Source of the DNA: Saliniradius amylolyticus
Lineage (GTDB): Bacteria; Pseudomonadota; Gammaproteobacteria; Enterobacterales; Alteromonadaceae
Assembly (NCBI RefSeq): GCF_003143555.1
Contig: NZ_CP029347.1
Coordinates: forward strand, 1,550,001-1,614,000
Direction of reading: 5' to 3'
DNA: 64,000 nt
The first letter of the stretch is position 1, and each line of letters starts with the position of its first letter. The notes under the pieces are model-generated. The model was not told where the DNA came from, searched no databases, and worked only from the letters and a program-made list of their open reading frames with translations. The translations under genes were made by a program, and so were the position numbers. Below are positions 42,515 to 51,686 of this stretch, in pieces.

Positions 42515-43506
42515 CCAGTATTATGTCCAAAGAAGCGGCAGAAGCACCTGTCCGCGTTAAAGAACAACTGACACAGAATCAAGCTGCCTGCGAACGACTA
42601 GGACACCAGATTCGACTTTTCGAGCCTGCTTTTGTATTGATGGTGGGACGGGGCTCGTCGGATCATGCGGGGGTGTTTGCCAAGTATTTGATTGAAGTCG
42701 AAACCGGCGTTCCTGTCACCGCATCAGCCCCATCGGTGGCGAGTATTTACGGCCAGAACCTGAAGTTAGACAAGGCACTGGTACTAGTGATATCCCAATC
42801 TGGCCGCAGTCCGGACATTCTGGCTCAGGCCAAGTCAGCCAAAGCCTCAGGCGCATTGGTCGTCGCTTTGGTTAACGACGAAAGCTCACCACTGGCGGAA
42901 ATGGTTGATCATGTACTGCCGCTGAATGCGGGCGAAGAAAAAGCCGTTGCCGCCACCAAGAGCTACCTGTGCACTCTCAGCGCCCTCCTGCAGATGGTAG
43001 CGTACTGGAAACAGGATAAATCACTGATCGAGTCTTTAGATCATCTTCCCGAAGGCTTACAAAAAGCCGTCGATGCGCCCGCGCAATTGGACCGGGTGTT
43101 CATAAAACCGCTGGCCCACTGTGTCGTTCTGGGGCGCAGCTTCGGTTATGCCATCGCCCGGGAGCTGGCGTTAAAGTTAAAAGAGGTGGTGGCTGTCCAC
43201 GCCGAAGCCTTCTCCAGTGCCGAGTTTTTGCATGGCCCGGTGACGTTGGTGCAAAAACAGCTTGCCGTAGTGGATATTGAAGTCACCGATGAATCGGTAG
43301 AGGCTCACCGAGAGCAAATTAAAGAGATCAAACACCGCGGGGCCAAGCTATGCCATCTTTCCAACCCTGCACCGGACCTACATCCACGCCTGGCGCCACT
43401 GGCGATCATGCAGCGTTTTTATCTGGATATTGAAAATGTTGCTCAGCAAATGGGACTGGACCCGGATAACCCAGAGGGCCTTAAAAAAGTCACTCAAACT
43501 CTGTAG
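42511..43506 (+). CDS. nagB-II: Glucosamine-6-phosphate deaminase, SIS type (NagB-II)
   Basis: A 331-aa protein with two SIS domains. ISQSGRSPDIL and GEEKAVAATKSYLCTL form the first sugar-phosphate site; LGRSFGYAIARELALKLKEV and SAEFLHGPVTL form the second, as in GlmS-type isomerase domains without the glutaminase part. NagB-II converts GlcN-6-P to fructose-6-P and ammonia in Shewanella and Alteromonas, replacing the classical NagB. It lies between nagK and nagA. Confidence 0.9.
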   Translation: MTSIMSKEAAEAPVRVKEQLTQNQAACERLGHQIRLFEPAFVLMVGRGSSDHAGVFAKYLIEVETGVPVTASAPSVASIYGQNLKLDKALVLVISQSGRSPDILAQAKSAKASGALVVALVNDESSPLAEMVDHVLPLNAGEEKAVAATKSYLCTLSALLQMVAYWKQDKSLIESLDHLPEGLQKAVDAPAQLDRVFIKPLAHCVVLGRSFGYAIARELALKLKEVVAVHAEAFSSAEFLHGPVTLVQKQLAVVDIEVTDESVEAHREQIKEIKHRGAKLCHLSNPAPDLHPRLAPLAIMQRFYLDIENVAQQMGLDPDNPEGLKKVTQTL

Positions 43507-43514
43507 AGGCACCT

Positions 43515-44639
43515 ATGGCTATTACCTATCTTGCAGAGCGTTTCTTTGACGGTGACACTCTGCATACCAATACGACGGTCACCATTGACCAGGGCAAAGT
43601 TCTGGCGATCGGCAATCACACTGACAGCCCCACGCCACTGGCGGGAACGTTGGTGCCTGGTTTCGTAGACGTGCAGGTGAATGGCGGCGGCGGTGTGCTG
43701 TTTAACAGCAATACCAGTGCCGATGCTCTTAACCGCATTCGTCACGCTCACAGCCAGTTTGGCACAACAGCCATGATGCCGACGTTGATTACAGACAGTC
43801 TGGATACGATCACTCGTGCCGCCGATGCGATGGCCGAGGCCATCGCACAAGACAGCCCCGGTATTTTGGGGATCCATTTTGAAGGCCCCCACCTTAGCGA
43901 GCCTAAGAAAGGCATTCACCGCAGTCAGTTTATTCGCCCCATTACCGACGATGAGCTTAAGCAGTTTACCCGTCAGGACCTGGGCAAGGTCATGCTCACG
44001 GTAGCGCCGGAAAATGTCCCCGCCGATGTGATCGCCGATCTGGTGCGTCAGGGTGTCAGGGTCTGCCTAGGACATACCAACGCCGATTGTGATACCACCT
44101 TAAAAGCACTGGAAGCCGGTGCCAACGGTTTTACCCACCTTCACAATGCCATGTCCCCCATGACCAGTCGGGAACCGGGCGTAGTCGGCGCAGCACTGGC
44201 TGACGACAACAGCTACTGCGGCCTGATCGTGGATAACTACCATGTGGACAAGGTTACTGTTAAGGCGTCCATAAAAGCGAAAGGTATCGATCAGGTTATG
44301 TTGGTTACCGATGCGATGGCCCATGTGGGCTCGGACATTGATGATCTGGCCTTTTTCGACACCCGCATCATCCGCACTGGCGATAAGCTCACTATTCCGG
44401 CGGGCAACCTGGCCGGCTCTGCCCTGGATATGGCCTCGGCGGTACGTAACACCTGCCAGAGCGGTCTGTCATTAGAGCAAGCATTGATTATGGCGTCTCG
44501 CACTCCCGCTCGCTATTTGGGACTGGCGGATCAACTCGGTAAGCTCCAGCCCGGTTATCAGGCCGACATGGTGCTGCTGGACGATACACTTAACGCGACT
44601 CAGACCTGGATCCAGGGCCAAGTCGTGACTCAACAATAA
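43515..44639 (+). CDS. nagA: N-acetylglucosamine-6-phosphate deacetylase (NagA)
   Basis: A 374-aa amidohydrolase. Family motifs present: PGFVDVQVNGGGG, GIHFEGPHL, LGHTNAD, HLHNAMS and the catalytic Asp in MLVTDAMAHVG. It removes acetate from GlcNAc-6-P. Starts nine bases after nagB-II with AGAGG upstream. Acetate released here links to the cobB gene co-transcribed with nagR (inference). Confidence 0.93.
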   Translation: MAITYLAERFFDGDTLHTNTTVTIDQGKVLAIGNHTDSPTPLAGTLVPGFVDVQVNGGGGVLFNSNTSADALNRIRHAHSQFGTTAMMPTLITDSLDTITRAADAMAEAIAQDSPGILGIHFEGPHLSEPKKGIHRSQFIRPITDDELKQFTRQDLGKVMLTVAPENVPADVIADLVRQGVRVCLGHTNADCDTTLKALEAGANGFTHLHNAMSPMTSREPGVVGAALADDNSYCGLIVDNYHVDKVTVKASIKAKGIDQVMLVTDAMAHVGSDIDDLAFFDTRIIRTGDKLTIPAGNLAGSALDMASAVRNTCQSGLSLEQALIMASRTPARYLGLADQLGKLQPGYQADMVLLDDTLNATQTWIQGQVVTQQ

Positions 44640-44661
44640 TAACAATCAAGAGGACAACCTG

Positions 44662-45996
44662 ATGGAGACCACTATGTCTGACCAGCCTCAATACCGCAGT
44701 TCTGTGGTACCCATGATGATCATCGGTACCCTATTTTTTATCTTCGGCTTTGTTACCTGGCTGAACGGCGCCCTGATCCCGTTTTTACAGATCGTCTGTG
44801 AATTGAACGAGACTCAGGCACTGTTCATCGCATTTGCGTTTTACATCGCCTACACGGTGATGGCACTGCCTATGGCCTTTATTCTGGAACGTACCGGGTA
44901 TAAGAAAGGCATGGCACTGGGTCTTCTCCTGATTGCCGTGGGCAGCCTGGTGTTTATTCCGGCGGCCTACTCCCAGCAATTTGTGGTGTTCTTACTGGCG
45001 CAGTTCGTAGTGGGCACAGGCCTGACCATACTGCAAACGGCCTCCAACCCCTATATCGTGCATATCGGTCCTCAGGAAAGTGCGGCGGCCCGAATTTCCA
45101 TAATGGGCCTGCTTAATAAAGGGGCCGGCGTGGCTGCTCCTATCGTATTCACGGCCTTGGTTATGGGCGATTTCGAGGGCGTCACCGCCAAAACCGTAGA
45201 AGTCTTAGGTGCCGCCGAAAAAGCAGCACAAATCGAAGCGCTGTCGAATGCGCTGGTGATGCCTTACCTAGGGATGGCGATAGCTTTGGTCGTACTCATG
45301 GTAGGCCTGCTGTATTCGCCGCTACCGGATATCGAATTTGAAGACGATGACTCTTTGGCCGATCTGGCTGAGGGCGATGCCAAGACGTCGGTAACTCAGT
45401 TCCCCCACCTAATTCTGGGTGCCATTGCCTTGTTCTTCTACGTGGGCGTGGAAGTGATCGCCGGTGATACTATCGGTCTGTTTGGATCCAAACTGGGCGT
45501 CGCGAATGCCACCTCCCTGACCAGCTATACCATGGCCTTTATGGTACTAGGGTATCTGCTGGGATTGGCATTGATCCCAAGAGTGATCAAACAGGATCAG
45601 GCGTTGACGTTCTCCGCTGTACTGGGAATCATTCTGTCACTCGCGGTGGTCTTCTCCAGCCATGAAAGCACGGCGGTGTCGGCGGTTGCCTGGGGCTGGC
45701 TGGGCTTCCCTGAAATGCCGAACACCGTAGCCTATGTGGCACTGTTGGGCTTTGCCAATGCCATGGTATGGCCCGCAATATGGCCACTGGCATTAGCCAA
45801 CCTGGGCAAATTCACCGCCAAAGGCTCGGCATTGCTGATTATGGGAATCGCCGGTGGTGCAGTGATCCCCATGATTTACGGCTTGTTTGCCGATCTCTTT
45901 ACCAATCAGCAAGCTTACCTGATGATGATCCCCTGCTACCTTTACATTCTGCACTTCGCGTTGTCGGGTCATAAAAAACGTCAGTGGAAGTCATGA
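44662..45996 (+). CDS. nagP: N-acetylglucosamine permease, MFS sugar family (NagP)
   Basis: A 444-aa transporter with about twelve membrane helices, related to FucP-type sugar/H+ symporters (VTWLNGALIPFLQIVCELNETQALF, LTILQTASNPYIVHIGPQESAAARIS). It brings GlcNAc across the inner membrane. Start taken at 44662, which has AGAGG upstream; ATG 44674 is also possible. Overlaps the nagX ATG by 4 bases. Confidence 0.9.
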   Translation: METTMSDQPQYRSSVVPMMIIGTLFFIFGFVTWLNGALIPFLQIVCELNETQALFIAFAFYIAYTVMALPMAFILERTGYKKGMALGLLLIAVGSLVFIPAAYSQQFVVFLLAQFVVGTGLTILQTASNPYIVHIGPQESAAARISIMGLLNKGAGVAAPIVFTALVMGDFEGVTAKTVEVLGAAEKAAQIEALSNALVMPYLGMAIALVVLMVGLLYSPLPDIEFEDDDSLADLAEGDAKTSVTQFPHLILGAIALFFYVGVEVIAGDTIGLFGSKLGVANATSLTSYTMAFMVLGYLLGLALIPRVIKQDQALTFSAVLGIILSLAVVFSSHESTAVSAVAWGWLGFPEMPNTVAYVALLGFANAMVWPAIWPLALANLGKFTAKGSALLIMGIAGGAVIPMIYGLFADLFTNQQAYLMMIPCYLYILHFALSGHKKRQWKS

Positions 45997-47075
45997 AACG
46001 TGAAGTCAGCTTAGATATCTTTCGCGGCCTGACCCTGGCCGCGATGATACTGGTTAATACCCCTGGTTCGTGGAGCCATATTTATGCTCCGCTAAAACAC
46101 GCCGCCTGGCATGGTATGACTCCCACGGATCTGATCTTTCCTTTCTTCTTATTCGTGGTGGGCGCAGCCATGTTCCATTCCATGAGTAAGTTTCAGGGCC
46201 GGAGCATTCCCTGGGGCAAGATCGGCAAGCGAACCGCGCTGCTGTTTCTTATTGGTGTGGGGCTCAATGCCTATCCTTTTACCCACTCACCGGATGAATG
46301 GCGGATTATGGGGGTGTTACAGCGAATTGCCCTGTGTTATTGCGTGGCATCCATACTGATTCTGACACTGTCTAAACGTCAGCTATACGTATCCGCGGGT
46401 CTTATCTTGCTGGCCTACTGGGGACTCATGTTAACCGTCGATGCGCCCTGGCAGCTTCAGACCAACCTGGTGCGCACTGTAGATCTTACTTTACTGGGTA
46501 GTGGACATATGTACCAAGGCTTCGGGCTGCCTTTCGATCCCGAAGGATTGCTCAGTACCCTACCCGCCGTGGTTACCGTGCTTGCGGGTTACTTTACCAG
46601 CTCTGAGCTGGCGCGTTTGAGTGAGCCATTGCATAAGTGTCGCCGCTTACTAGTCTGGGCTTCTCTGTCCATCTCAGCAGGCCTGATCTGGTCGCTGGCA
46701 CAGCCGGTTAACAAAGCGCTCTGGACTGGTTCTTATGTACTGGTCACAGCCGGTTGCGCCTGGCTCTTACTCAGCCTGATTATCTATGCCTACGATATCA
46801 AAGGATGGCAAAAAGGCTTTGGTTGGATGGCAATTTATGGCACAAACCCGCTGTTTATCTATGTACTCTCATGGATTTATGCCGCTAGTCTGGCTCAATT
46901 GATTCGCTTCGACATTAACGGACAGACTACCAATGCCTATCAATGGATCTTTGATGGCTTCAATCACGTTATGAGTGCCAAGAACGCCTCGTTGTTGTTT
47001 GCACTCATCGCGGTTGGTCTGTTCTACACCCTATCTCATTGGCTTTACCAGAAACGCATCTTTATCAAGCTGTAA
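45993..47075 (+). CDS. nagX: NagX, DUF5009/heparan-glucosaminide acetyltransferase-like membrane protein
   Basis: A 360-aa protein with about ten membrane helices and the family N-terminus SLDIFRGLTLAAMILVNTPGSW, including FPFFLFVVGAAM. NagX is found with nagP in GlcNAc loci of Shewanella and Alteromonas; relatives transfer acetyl groups across membranes. Its exact role is unproven. The start at 45993 overlaps the nagP stop (ATGA); a GTG three codons earlier is possible. Confidence 0.88.
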   Translation: MKREVSLDIFRGLTLAAMILVNTPGSWSHIYAPLKHAAWHGMTPTDLIFPFFLFVVGAAMFHSMSKFQGRSIPWGKIGKRTALLFLIGVGLNAYPFTHSPDEWRIMGVLQRIALCYCVASILILTLSKRQLYVSAGLILLAYWGLMLTVDAPWQLQTNLVRTVDLTLLGSGHMYQGFGLPFDPEGLLSTLPAVVTVLAGYFTSSELARLSEPLHKCRRLLVWASLSISAGLIWSLAQPVNKALWTGSYVLVTAGCAWLLLSLIIYAYDIKGWQKGFGWMAIYGTNPLFIYVLSWIYAASLAQLIRFDINGQTTNAYQWIFDGFNHVMSAKNASLLFALIAVGLFYTLSHWLYQKRIFIKL

Positions 47076-47227
47076 TGCTTTCCCTGGATCCCCTGTGCTG
47101 ATTAGGTTGTACGGCACAGGGCTTCTACCTGTAGGTCCGATATTTACAAATACAAGTCCAATTGGATTGATTTATACCGAAGTTGTGCAATATTTAGCCA
47201 TAAACCCACCACAACCTAAGGTATACA

Positions 47228-48781
47228 ATGAAAATAATTCCAACCCTTTGTTGTCTTGCTGCGCTCTTTACCAGCACGTTACAAGCCCAGGACTACCGTG
47301 ACGCCGATGCGATTCTCGCTAATCAGGACGAGGTCTATGTAAATTACAATTGCGGCTATCCGACGTTCGAAGTACCACCGTTAATCGTTGAGGGACGGAC
47401 CTTCGTCGAGCTAAACACCCTTTTTACGGCGATGGGGATTGCTTTAACCTGGGACGGTGAAACCCAAAAGATTACCGGCACCAAGGACGGAACAGTCATT
47501 GAATTATGGATTGGGAGTACAACCGCCTATGTGGATGGTCAAAGCACGACTCTGGATGCCGCCCCTTTTATCGCCACGCCCTATAATCGAACGATGGTTC
47601 CTGTTGCCTTTATATCAGAGGCGACCGGCGCGGATACCAGCTGGGAAGGCAACAGCCGTACAGTGATCGTTAACGATGCGCCCTGCACGGTTGCAGCAGA
47701 CTGGCAATCCGGGGCATTAAACAGTGATATTGTGGATTGGACTCTCCTGCGGAATTTATCAATAAAAGTAGACGAAAAAACCATCTGGAAGAGTAATAAT
47801 CCAGAAGCCATAGAGGGCACTGGTTGGATGATGCAAAGCAGTCGTACCGATGGCGCCCGTGGTGGTCAATCCACGCCTTTACAAGGCTGTAACGATATCT
47901 ATTTATTTCACATCAACAAATCCGGTTCGGATAAATATGTACACTTATTAGCATCCAACCCGAATGACGTATCTGCTTCAGTCACCTTGTCGGGTTCTAT
48001 GTATAACAACACCGAAAAGCCCTTATATGGCAAAGGCACTGGTCTTAATTATCAGGTCGCCTATGACTGGCTGTATGACACACCTCGTACCAACATCCAA
48101 CGAATCGTATCGCCTTATACGGCCCAAGAGCTGGTTAGGATTAAGCTGGATAGTATGATCGATGGACGCTATGAAATCTGTTCCGATGAAGGGGTTTACC
48201 TGTACACCGTTGCGACCAATACAGGGAGCAGCAGCGACGCCATTAACCTGTCTCAGGGCAATGTGGCACCAGGTTTTATCGCCGAGCCTGACGTTGATAA
48301 ATTTGGTCGTGAAGCGGGAATTTATAGCGGCTCCGGAGTGAAAAGTGTCCAGAGCATCGTGCTGCCAGACAATCAGGGCTATATCGGCTTTAACTTTAAT
48401 AGTACCAATAAAATCTATACCTATCTGCAGGATCAGACCTCTGATGCAATCATGAACCTATCTGACTCCTCAGCACAGACTCATGGTAACTATGGTCACC
48501 ATTACAATGTAACGCTGCATTTGATTAATAATAACTCCGTCGATCGCTCAGTCACCTTTAGGTTTGGTTCGAATGTAACCAATAGCCCGGTGTCTTTTAC
48601 CTGGAACAGTCCGGCTCTGGTTAACGGGAGCCTGGTGGATCTGTTTACCACACCGAGCTCCCCCTCCGCCGTGATTGATACCTATACTATTCCGGCCAAT
48701 GGTAGTCGTAACATTAACCTTGAGCTTTATGTACCTGGACTGATTACCACCAATCAACAACTGATCTTAGAAGCCAATTGA
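47228..48781 (+). CDS. Secreted copper-amine-oxidase-N-domain (stalk) protein
   Basis: A 517-aa protein with a signal peptide (residues 1-20, ending LQAQ). Residues about 40-155 match the Cu_amine_oxidN1 stalk domain (VEGRTFVELNTLFTAMGIALTWDGETQKI, TMVPVAFISEATGA), more common in Gram-positive surface proteins. The remaining 360 residues are beta-rich with Thr/Ser/Asn repeats and two Cys, of no recognised family. No anchor is seen, so it is probably exported. It follows nagX by 150 bases and has its own terminator; a role in chitin or surface binding is possible but not shown. Confidence 0.7.
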   Translation: MKIIPTLCCLAALFTSTLQAQDYRDADAILANQDEVYVNYNCGYPTFEVPPLIVEGRTFVELNTLFTAMGIALTWDGETQKITGTKDGTVIELWIGSTTAYVDGQSTTLDAAPFIATPYNRTMVPVAFISEATGADTSWEGNSRTVIVNDAPCTVAADWQSGALNSDIVDWTLLRNLSIKVDEKTIWKSNNPEAIEGTGWMMQSSRTDGARGGQSTPLQGCNDIYLFHINKSGSDKYVHLLASNPNDVSASVTLSGSMYNNTEKPLYGKGTGLNYQVAYDWLYDTPRTNIQRIVSPYTAQELVRIKLDSMIDGRYEICSDEGVYLYTVATNTGSSSDAINLSQGNVAPGFIAEPDVDKFGREAGIYSGSGVKSVQSIVLPDNQGYIGFNFNSTNKIYTYLQDQTSDAIMNLSDSSAQTHGNYGHHYNVTLHLINNNSVDRSVTFRFGSNVTNSPVSFTWNSPALVNGSLVDLFTTPSSPSAVIDTYTIPANGSRNINLELYVPGLITTNQQLILEAN

Positions 48782-48800
48782 GACAAACGGCTTACACATA

Positions 48801-48826
48801 AACAGGCCGGAATTTGGCCTGTTTTA
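48801..48826 (+). terminator. Terminator after the stalk-domain protein gene
   Basis: Stem AACAGGCC / GGCCTGTT with a GGAATTT loop and following T-rich tract, 20 bases after the stop codon; it can also serve the convergent GGDEF gene. Confidence 0.8.
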
Positions 48827-48848
48827 TTAGCGTCTGAAAGAATACTGT

Positions 48849-49895
48849 TTATGGCTGGTGAAAAATCTCAAAACCGTTCTTGGATGCCCGCTTTACCCTG
48901 TACATGGCCGCATCAGCCTGGTCGATGAGTTTTTTCACTTCCGTGGCGCTATTTGGATAAAAAGAAACGCCAATACTACACCCGACGGTAAGCGAAAATG
49001 CACCATCACTCAGTGCAATAGGTGACTCAATAGACTTCACTATGCGCTGTGCCAGCGGCTTCACTTCAACCGGTGCGATATCCTCCAGCAAAAACGCAAA
49101 TTCATCCCCGCCCAACCGAAACACTGACTCACTCTTTCGGTTGACGTTGGCAAAGCGCTGGGCGACCTGAGTCAGAACTTCATCCCCTACGGAGTGACCG
49201 TAGGTATCGTTAATCTCTTTAAACCGGTTTAAATCCACCAGATAGAGGGCCACTACCCCTTCATTGTGGCGATCTGCCCGGGCCATCGCTCTGTCCAGCA
49301 TCTCCGAGAAGGCTGCCCGGTTGTAAAGCCCGGTCAATGGATCATGCATGGCCTTATATAATATTTGTTCGTCATGCTTTAGTTGTTCAGTGATGTCCCT
49401 GGCGATCGCATAGAGATTGTTGACCCCCGGAGTTAATGACGGACAGACCCACGCAATATGATGCCAACTGCCATCCGCATGCCGGTATCGATTCCTGAAA
49501 TCAACCGCATCCTGATTTCCATTAATCAGCTTTTCATACTCTTTTTGTGTCTTCTCGCGATCGTCTGGGTGAACAAAATCTATAATGGGACGGGAAAGCA
49601 ACTCCTTCTCAGAGTATCCAAGCGCTTTGACAAAAGCAGGGTTTACTCGCCTAAAGTACCCTTGCTTCGTTGCGATACACAGCATTTCGCTGGAGTGCTG
49701 AAAGAACCAGTCCCACTCATCCAGTAATTTTTGGTAGATACCGACTTCTTCCCTGAGCTTATCTGAACTGTCTTTGTACTCACTACAACGCTTCTCAAGC
49801 TCCTCCAAACGGCTTTCAAGTTTGAAAAGGTGTTGGCTTTTGCTTCTCAGTTCTTCGAGCTCTTGGGCGAACTCATCCTCAGGAAGTTTATTCAT
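48849..49895 (-). CDS. Diguanylate cyclase with PAS domain
   Basis: A 348-aa cytosolic protein. Residues 1-55 are coiled coil. Residues about 60-180 are a PAS domain (SSEMLCIATKQGYFRRVNPAFVKALGYS) with its PAC extension. Residues about 185-345 are a GGDEF domain with intact FRLGGDEFAFL. The product-inhibition I-site reads RKSE in place of RxxD, so feedback by c-di-GMP is probably weakened. It makes c-di-GMP in response to an unknown PAS signal. No membrane helix. Confidence 0.9.
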   Translation of the reverse strand: MNKLPEDEFAQELEELRSKSQHLFKLESRLEELEKRCSEYKDSSDKLREEVGIYQKLLDEWDWFFQHSSEMLCIATKQGYFRRVNPAFVKALGYSEKELLSRPIIDFVHPDDREKTQKEYEKLINGNQDAVDFRNRYRHADGSWHHIAWVCPSLTPGVNNLYAIARDITEQLKHDEQILYKAMHDPLTGLYNRAAFSEMLDRAMARADRHNEGVVALYLVDLNRFKEINDTYGHSVGDEVLTQVAQRFANVNRKSESVFRLGGDEFAFLLEDIAPVEVKPLAQRIVKSIESPIALSDGAFSLTVGCSIGVSFYPNSATEVKKLIDQADAAMYRVKRASKNGFEIFHQP

Positions 49896-50018
49896 AAGTT
49901 AACTGTGGCGAAATCTGAGCGTTAAGACTTGGAAAAATGCGAATTTGGTGCTGTTTCTCCTTCTAAGGACCCTCTTGTCTTACTCCTGTCTACCAAACTG
50001 GCACGCCGAACAGGAACA

Positions 50019-50037
50019 GCAACACACCCAGTGTTGC
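50019..50037 (-). terminator. Possible terminator of the gntR-nanE operon
   Basis: Stem GCAACAC / GTGTTGC with a 5-nt loop, between the nanE stop (50103) and the next leftward gene (start 49895). The U-tract is weak on the leftward strand. Tentative. Confidence 0.3.
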
Positions 50038-50102
50038 CAACCTTAACTAATACTAGATTGCACTTTATCACTGCACAAGTTTGTGCAGAAAACGGCAAGG
50101 AA

Positions 50103-50786
50103 TTAACGCGATGGCCAGTCGGTATTCAAGGCGTCAGCAAACCAGCCTGTAACCACCTCGGTACGGGTAATCGCCGTTCCGACTGTCACTGCCCATGCGC
50201 CTAATGAGCGCGCCTTTGCGCAGTCCTGCGGGGTATTGAAACGCCCTTCTGCCATCACTTTAGGACAATGACTGACCAACTGTTCCAGAAGCTTGTAATC
50301 AGGCTCTGTGGGGGGAGGGCCGCCTGTGTAACCGGAGAGCGTCGAACCGACAATATCGGCGCCATAAGACATCGCACTTAAGGCATCTGACAGGCAAGAG
50401 CAGTCAGCCATTGCCCATTTGCCCTGCTGCTTAATCGCTTCTATCAAATCCTTTACCGGCACTGGGCGGTCACGGTCTGTCGCGTCCACAGCGATCACAT
50501 CGGCGCCTGCCGTTGCCAGTGCTGCCACATCCTCTAAGTATGGCGTTATCCGCACCGGGCTGTCATCCAAATCGCGCTTCACAATACCGATAATAAGCGC
50601 TTCAGGCATAGCCTCTCGCACCTGAGCCACACGGCGGGCATTCTCGATACGAACCCCGTCGGCACCACCGGCAATAGCCGCCTGAGCCAGACGCTTGACC
50701 ACATCGTCATTATCCATGGGACCATTGTCCACTGGCTGACAGGATACGATAAGCCCCCCGCTCAGTTTCTCATCCCGTACCTGCAT
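50103..50786 (-). CDS. nanE: N-acetylmannosamine-6-phosphate 2-epimerase (NanE)
   Basis: A 227-aa TIM-barrel protein from ATG 50786 (RBS AAGGAGATGTC). Motifs ADGVRIENARRV, IGIVKRD, DVIAVDATDRDRP, MADCSCL and the C-terminal MAEGRFNTP and GAWAVTVGTAITR are typical of NanE. It converts ManNAc-6-P to GlcNAc-6-P, which then enters the nag route encoded upstream. It overlaps the end region of the GntR gene transcription unit. No sialic acid lyase (nanA) is seen in the window, so the ManNAc source is probably not sialic acid. Confidence 0.9.
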   Translation of the reverse strand: MQVRDEKLSGGLIVSCQPVDNGPMDNDDVVKRLAQAAIAGGADGVRIENARRVAQVREAMPEALIIGIVKRDLDDSPVRITPYLEDVAALATAGADVIAVDATDRDRPVPVKDLIEAIKQQGKWAMADCSCLSDALSAMSYGADIVGSTLSGYTGGPPPTEPDYKLLEQLVSHCPKVMAEGRFNTPQDCAKARSLGAWAVTVGTAITRTEVVTGWFADALNTDWPSR

Positions 50787-50796
50787 GACATCTCCT

Positions 50797-51534
50797 TTAC
50801 TGTTCATAAACGGTGGCAATCTGAGTGCCACTGCGCTCTACAGCCACATCGAAGCGGTACTTATCGGCCCGGTAAATGCTCTTGGCGTATTCAATAGTAC
50901 GTCCCTGTTCATCACTGACCGTACGCTCCACCAGCAACGCAGGGCTGAATGGCGGAATTTGTAAGAGCTCGGCTTCCTCTTCGGTAACCACCGTTGCCTC
51001 AATACTCTGTCTGGCGCTATGGGCCAGGGTTTCATATTGCTCATACAGCAGTTCATATAAAGAGCCGCTGGCCAGTTGCTTGGTTTGAAGCTGTGGGAAA
51101 ATAGCCCGGGGCAGGTAGACGCGTTCTATAGCGACAGGGGAATTATCGGCGAGTCTCAAACGACGCAAAAGAAATAGCTCTGCACCTGGCTGGACATTGA
51201 GCTTTCTGGCCACCTTAATCGCAGCCTGAACCATATCGTTAAACAGCATCTCACTGGATGGAGTCAGGCCACGCTGGCGCATTTCTTCCGTGAAGGACAT
51301 CAGACGCAGTTTCTGTGAGAGCGGCTTAGGCCGGATGAAAATACCTGCTCCCTGGCGGATTTCAACGTGCCCGTCCTTTTCTGCCTCTTTCAGGACTCTT
51401 CGCAAAGTATCCCGAGAAACACCCAAAGTGTCGCTTAGCTCCCGTTCGGCGGGCAAACGAGTGCCGGGCGCCTGTCTGTCGGCAATCCGAATAAGCTCTG
51501 CCAATAAGCGCTGTTGTTTTGCTGTTCTTGCCAC
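50797..51534 (-). CDS. GntR-family regulator with UTRA domain
   Basis: A 245-aa protein from a GTG start. N-terminal winged helix (APGTRLPAERELSDTLGVSRDTLRRVLKEAE) and C-terminal UTRA ligand-binding domain (residues about 85-240). UTRA regulators of the HutC subgroup bind sugar phosphates or similar ligands. It sits ahead of nanE and divergent from the large ABC/GH38 operon, and is probably the local repressor. A shared half-site TATACCAA occurs in the divergent region. Confidence 0.88.
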   Translation of the reverse strand: MARTAKQQRLLAELIRIADRQAPGTRLPAERELSDTLGVSRDTLRRVLKEAEKDGHVEIRQGAGIFIRPKPLSQKLRLMSFTEEMRQRGLTPSSEMLFNDMVQAAIKVARKLNVQPGAELFLLRRLRLADNSPVAIERVYLPRAIFPQLQTKQLASGSLYELLYEQYETLAHSARQSIEATVVTEEEAELLQIPPFSPALLVERTVSDEQGRTIEYAKSIYRADKYRFDVAVERSGTQIATVYEQ

Positions 51535-51567
51535 TGCGTCTCACCCTGTAAAAAATTGGACTACAAG

Positions 51568-51577
51568 TATACCAAAT
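51568..51577. promoter_or_regulatory. Half-site TATACCAAAT, possible GntR operator
   Basis: TATACCAA at 51568-51575 recurs at 51609-51616 in the same divergent region; spacing is 41 bases, about four helical turns. Confidence 0.4.
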
Positions 51578-51608
51578 CAGGCATTAAGGTCGCCCCTGAT
51601 AAAAATAA

Positions 51609-51625
51609 TATACCAATTGGTTTGA
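51609..51625. promoter_or_regulatory. Palindrome around ACCAATTGGT, possible GntR operator
   Basis: TATACCAATTGGTTTGA contains the 10-bp palindrome ACCAATTGGT (51612-51621). It lies between the divergent GntR start (51534) and the solute-binding-protein start (51687). Confidence 0.5.
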
Positions 51626-51686
51626 TTTGCAAAAAAAGATTGGCTAAATTGTTAATCAGTTGTCAGTCATTCTCATGGGGTTAACT

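Noticed and set aside
47091-47121. Hairpin CCCTGTGC / GCACAGGG after nagX
   Set aside because: The stem is good but the loop is 15 nt and no T-tract follows on either strand, so a terminator call is not supported.
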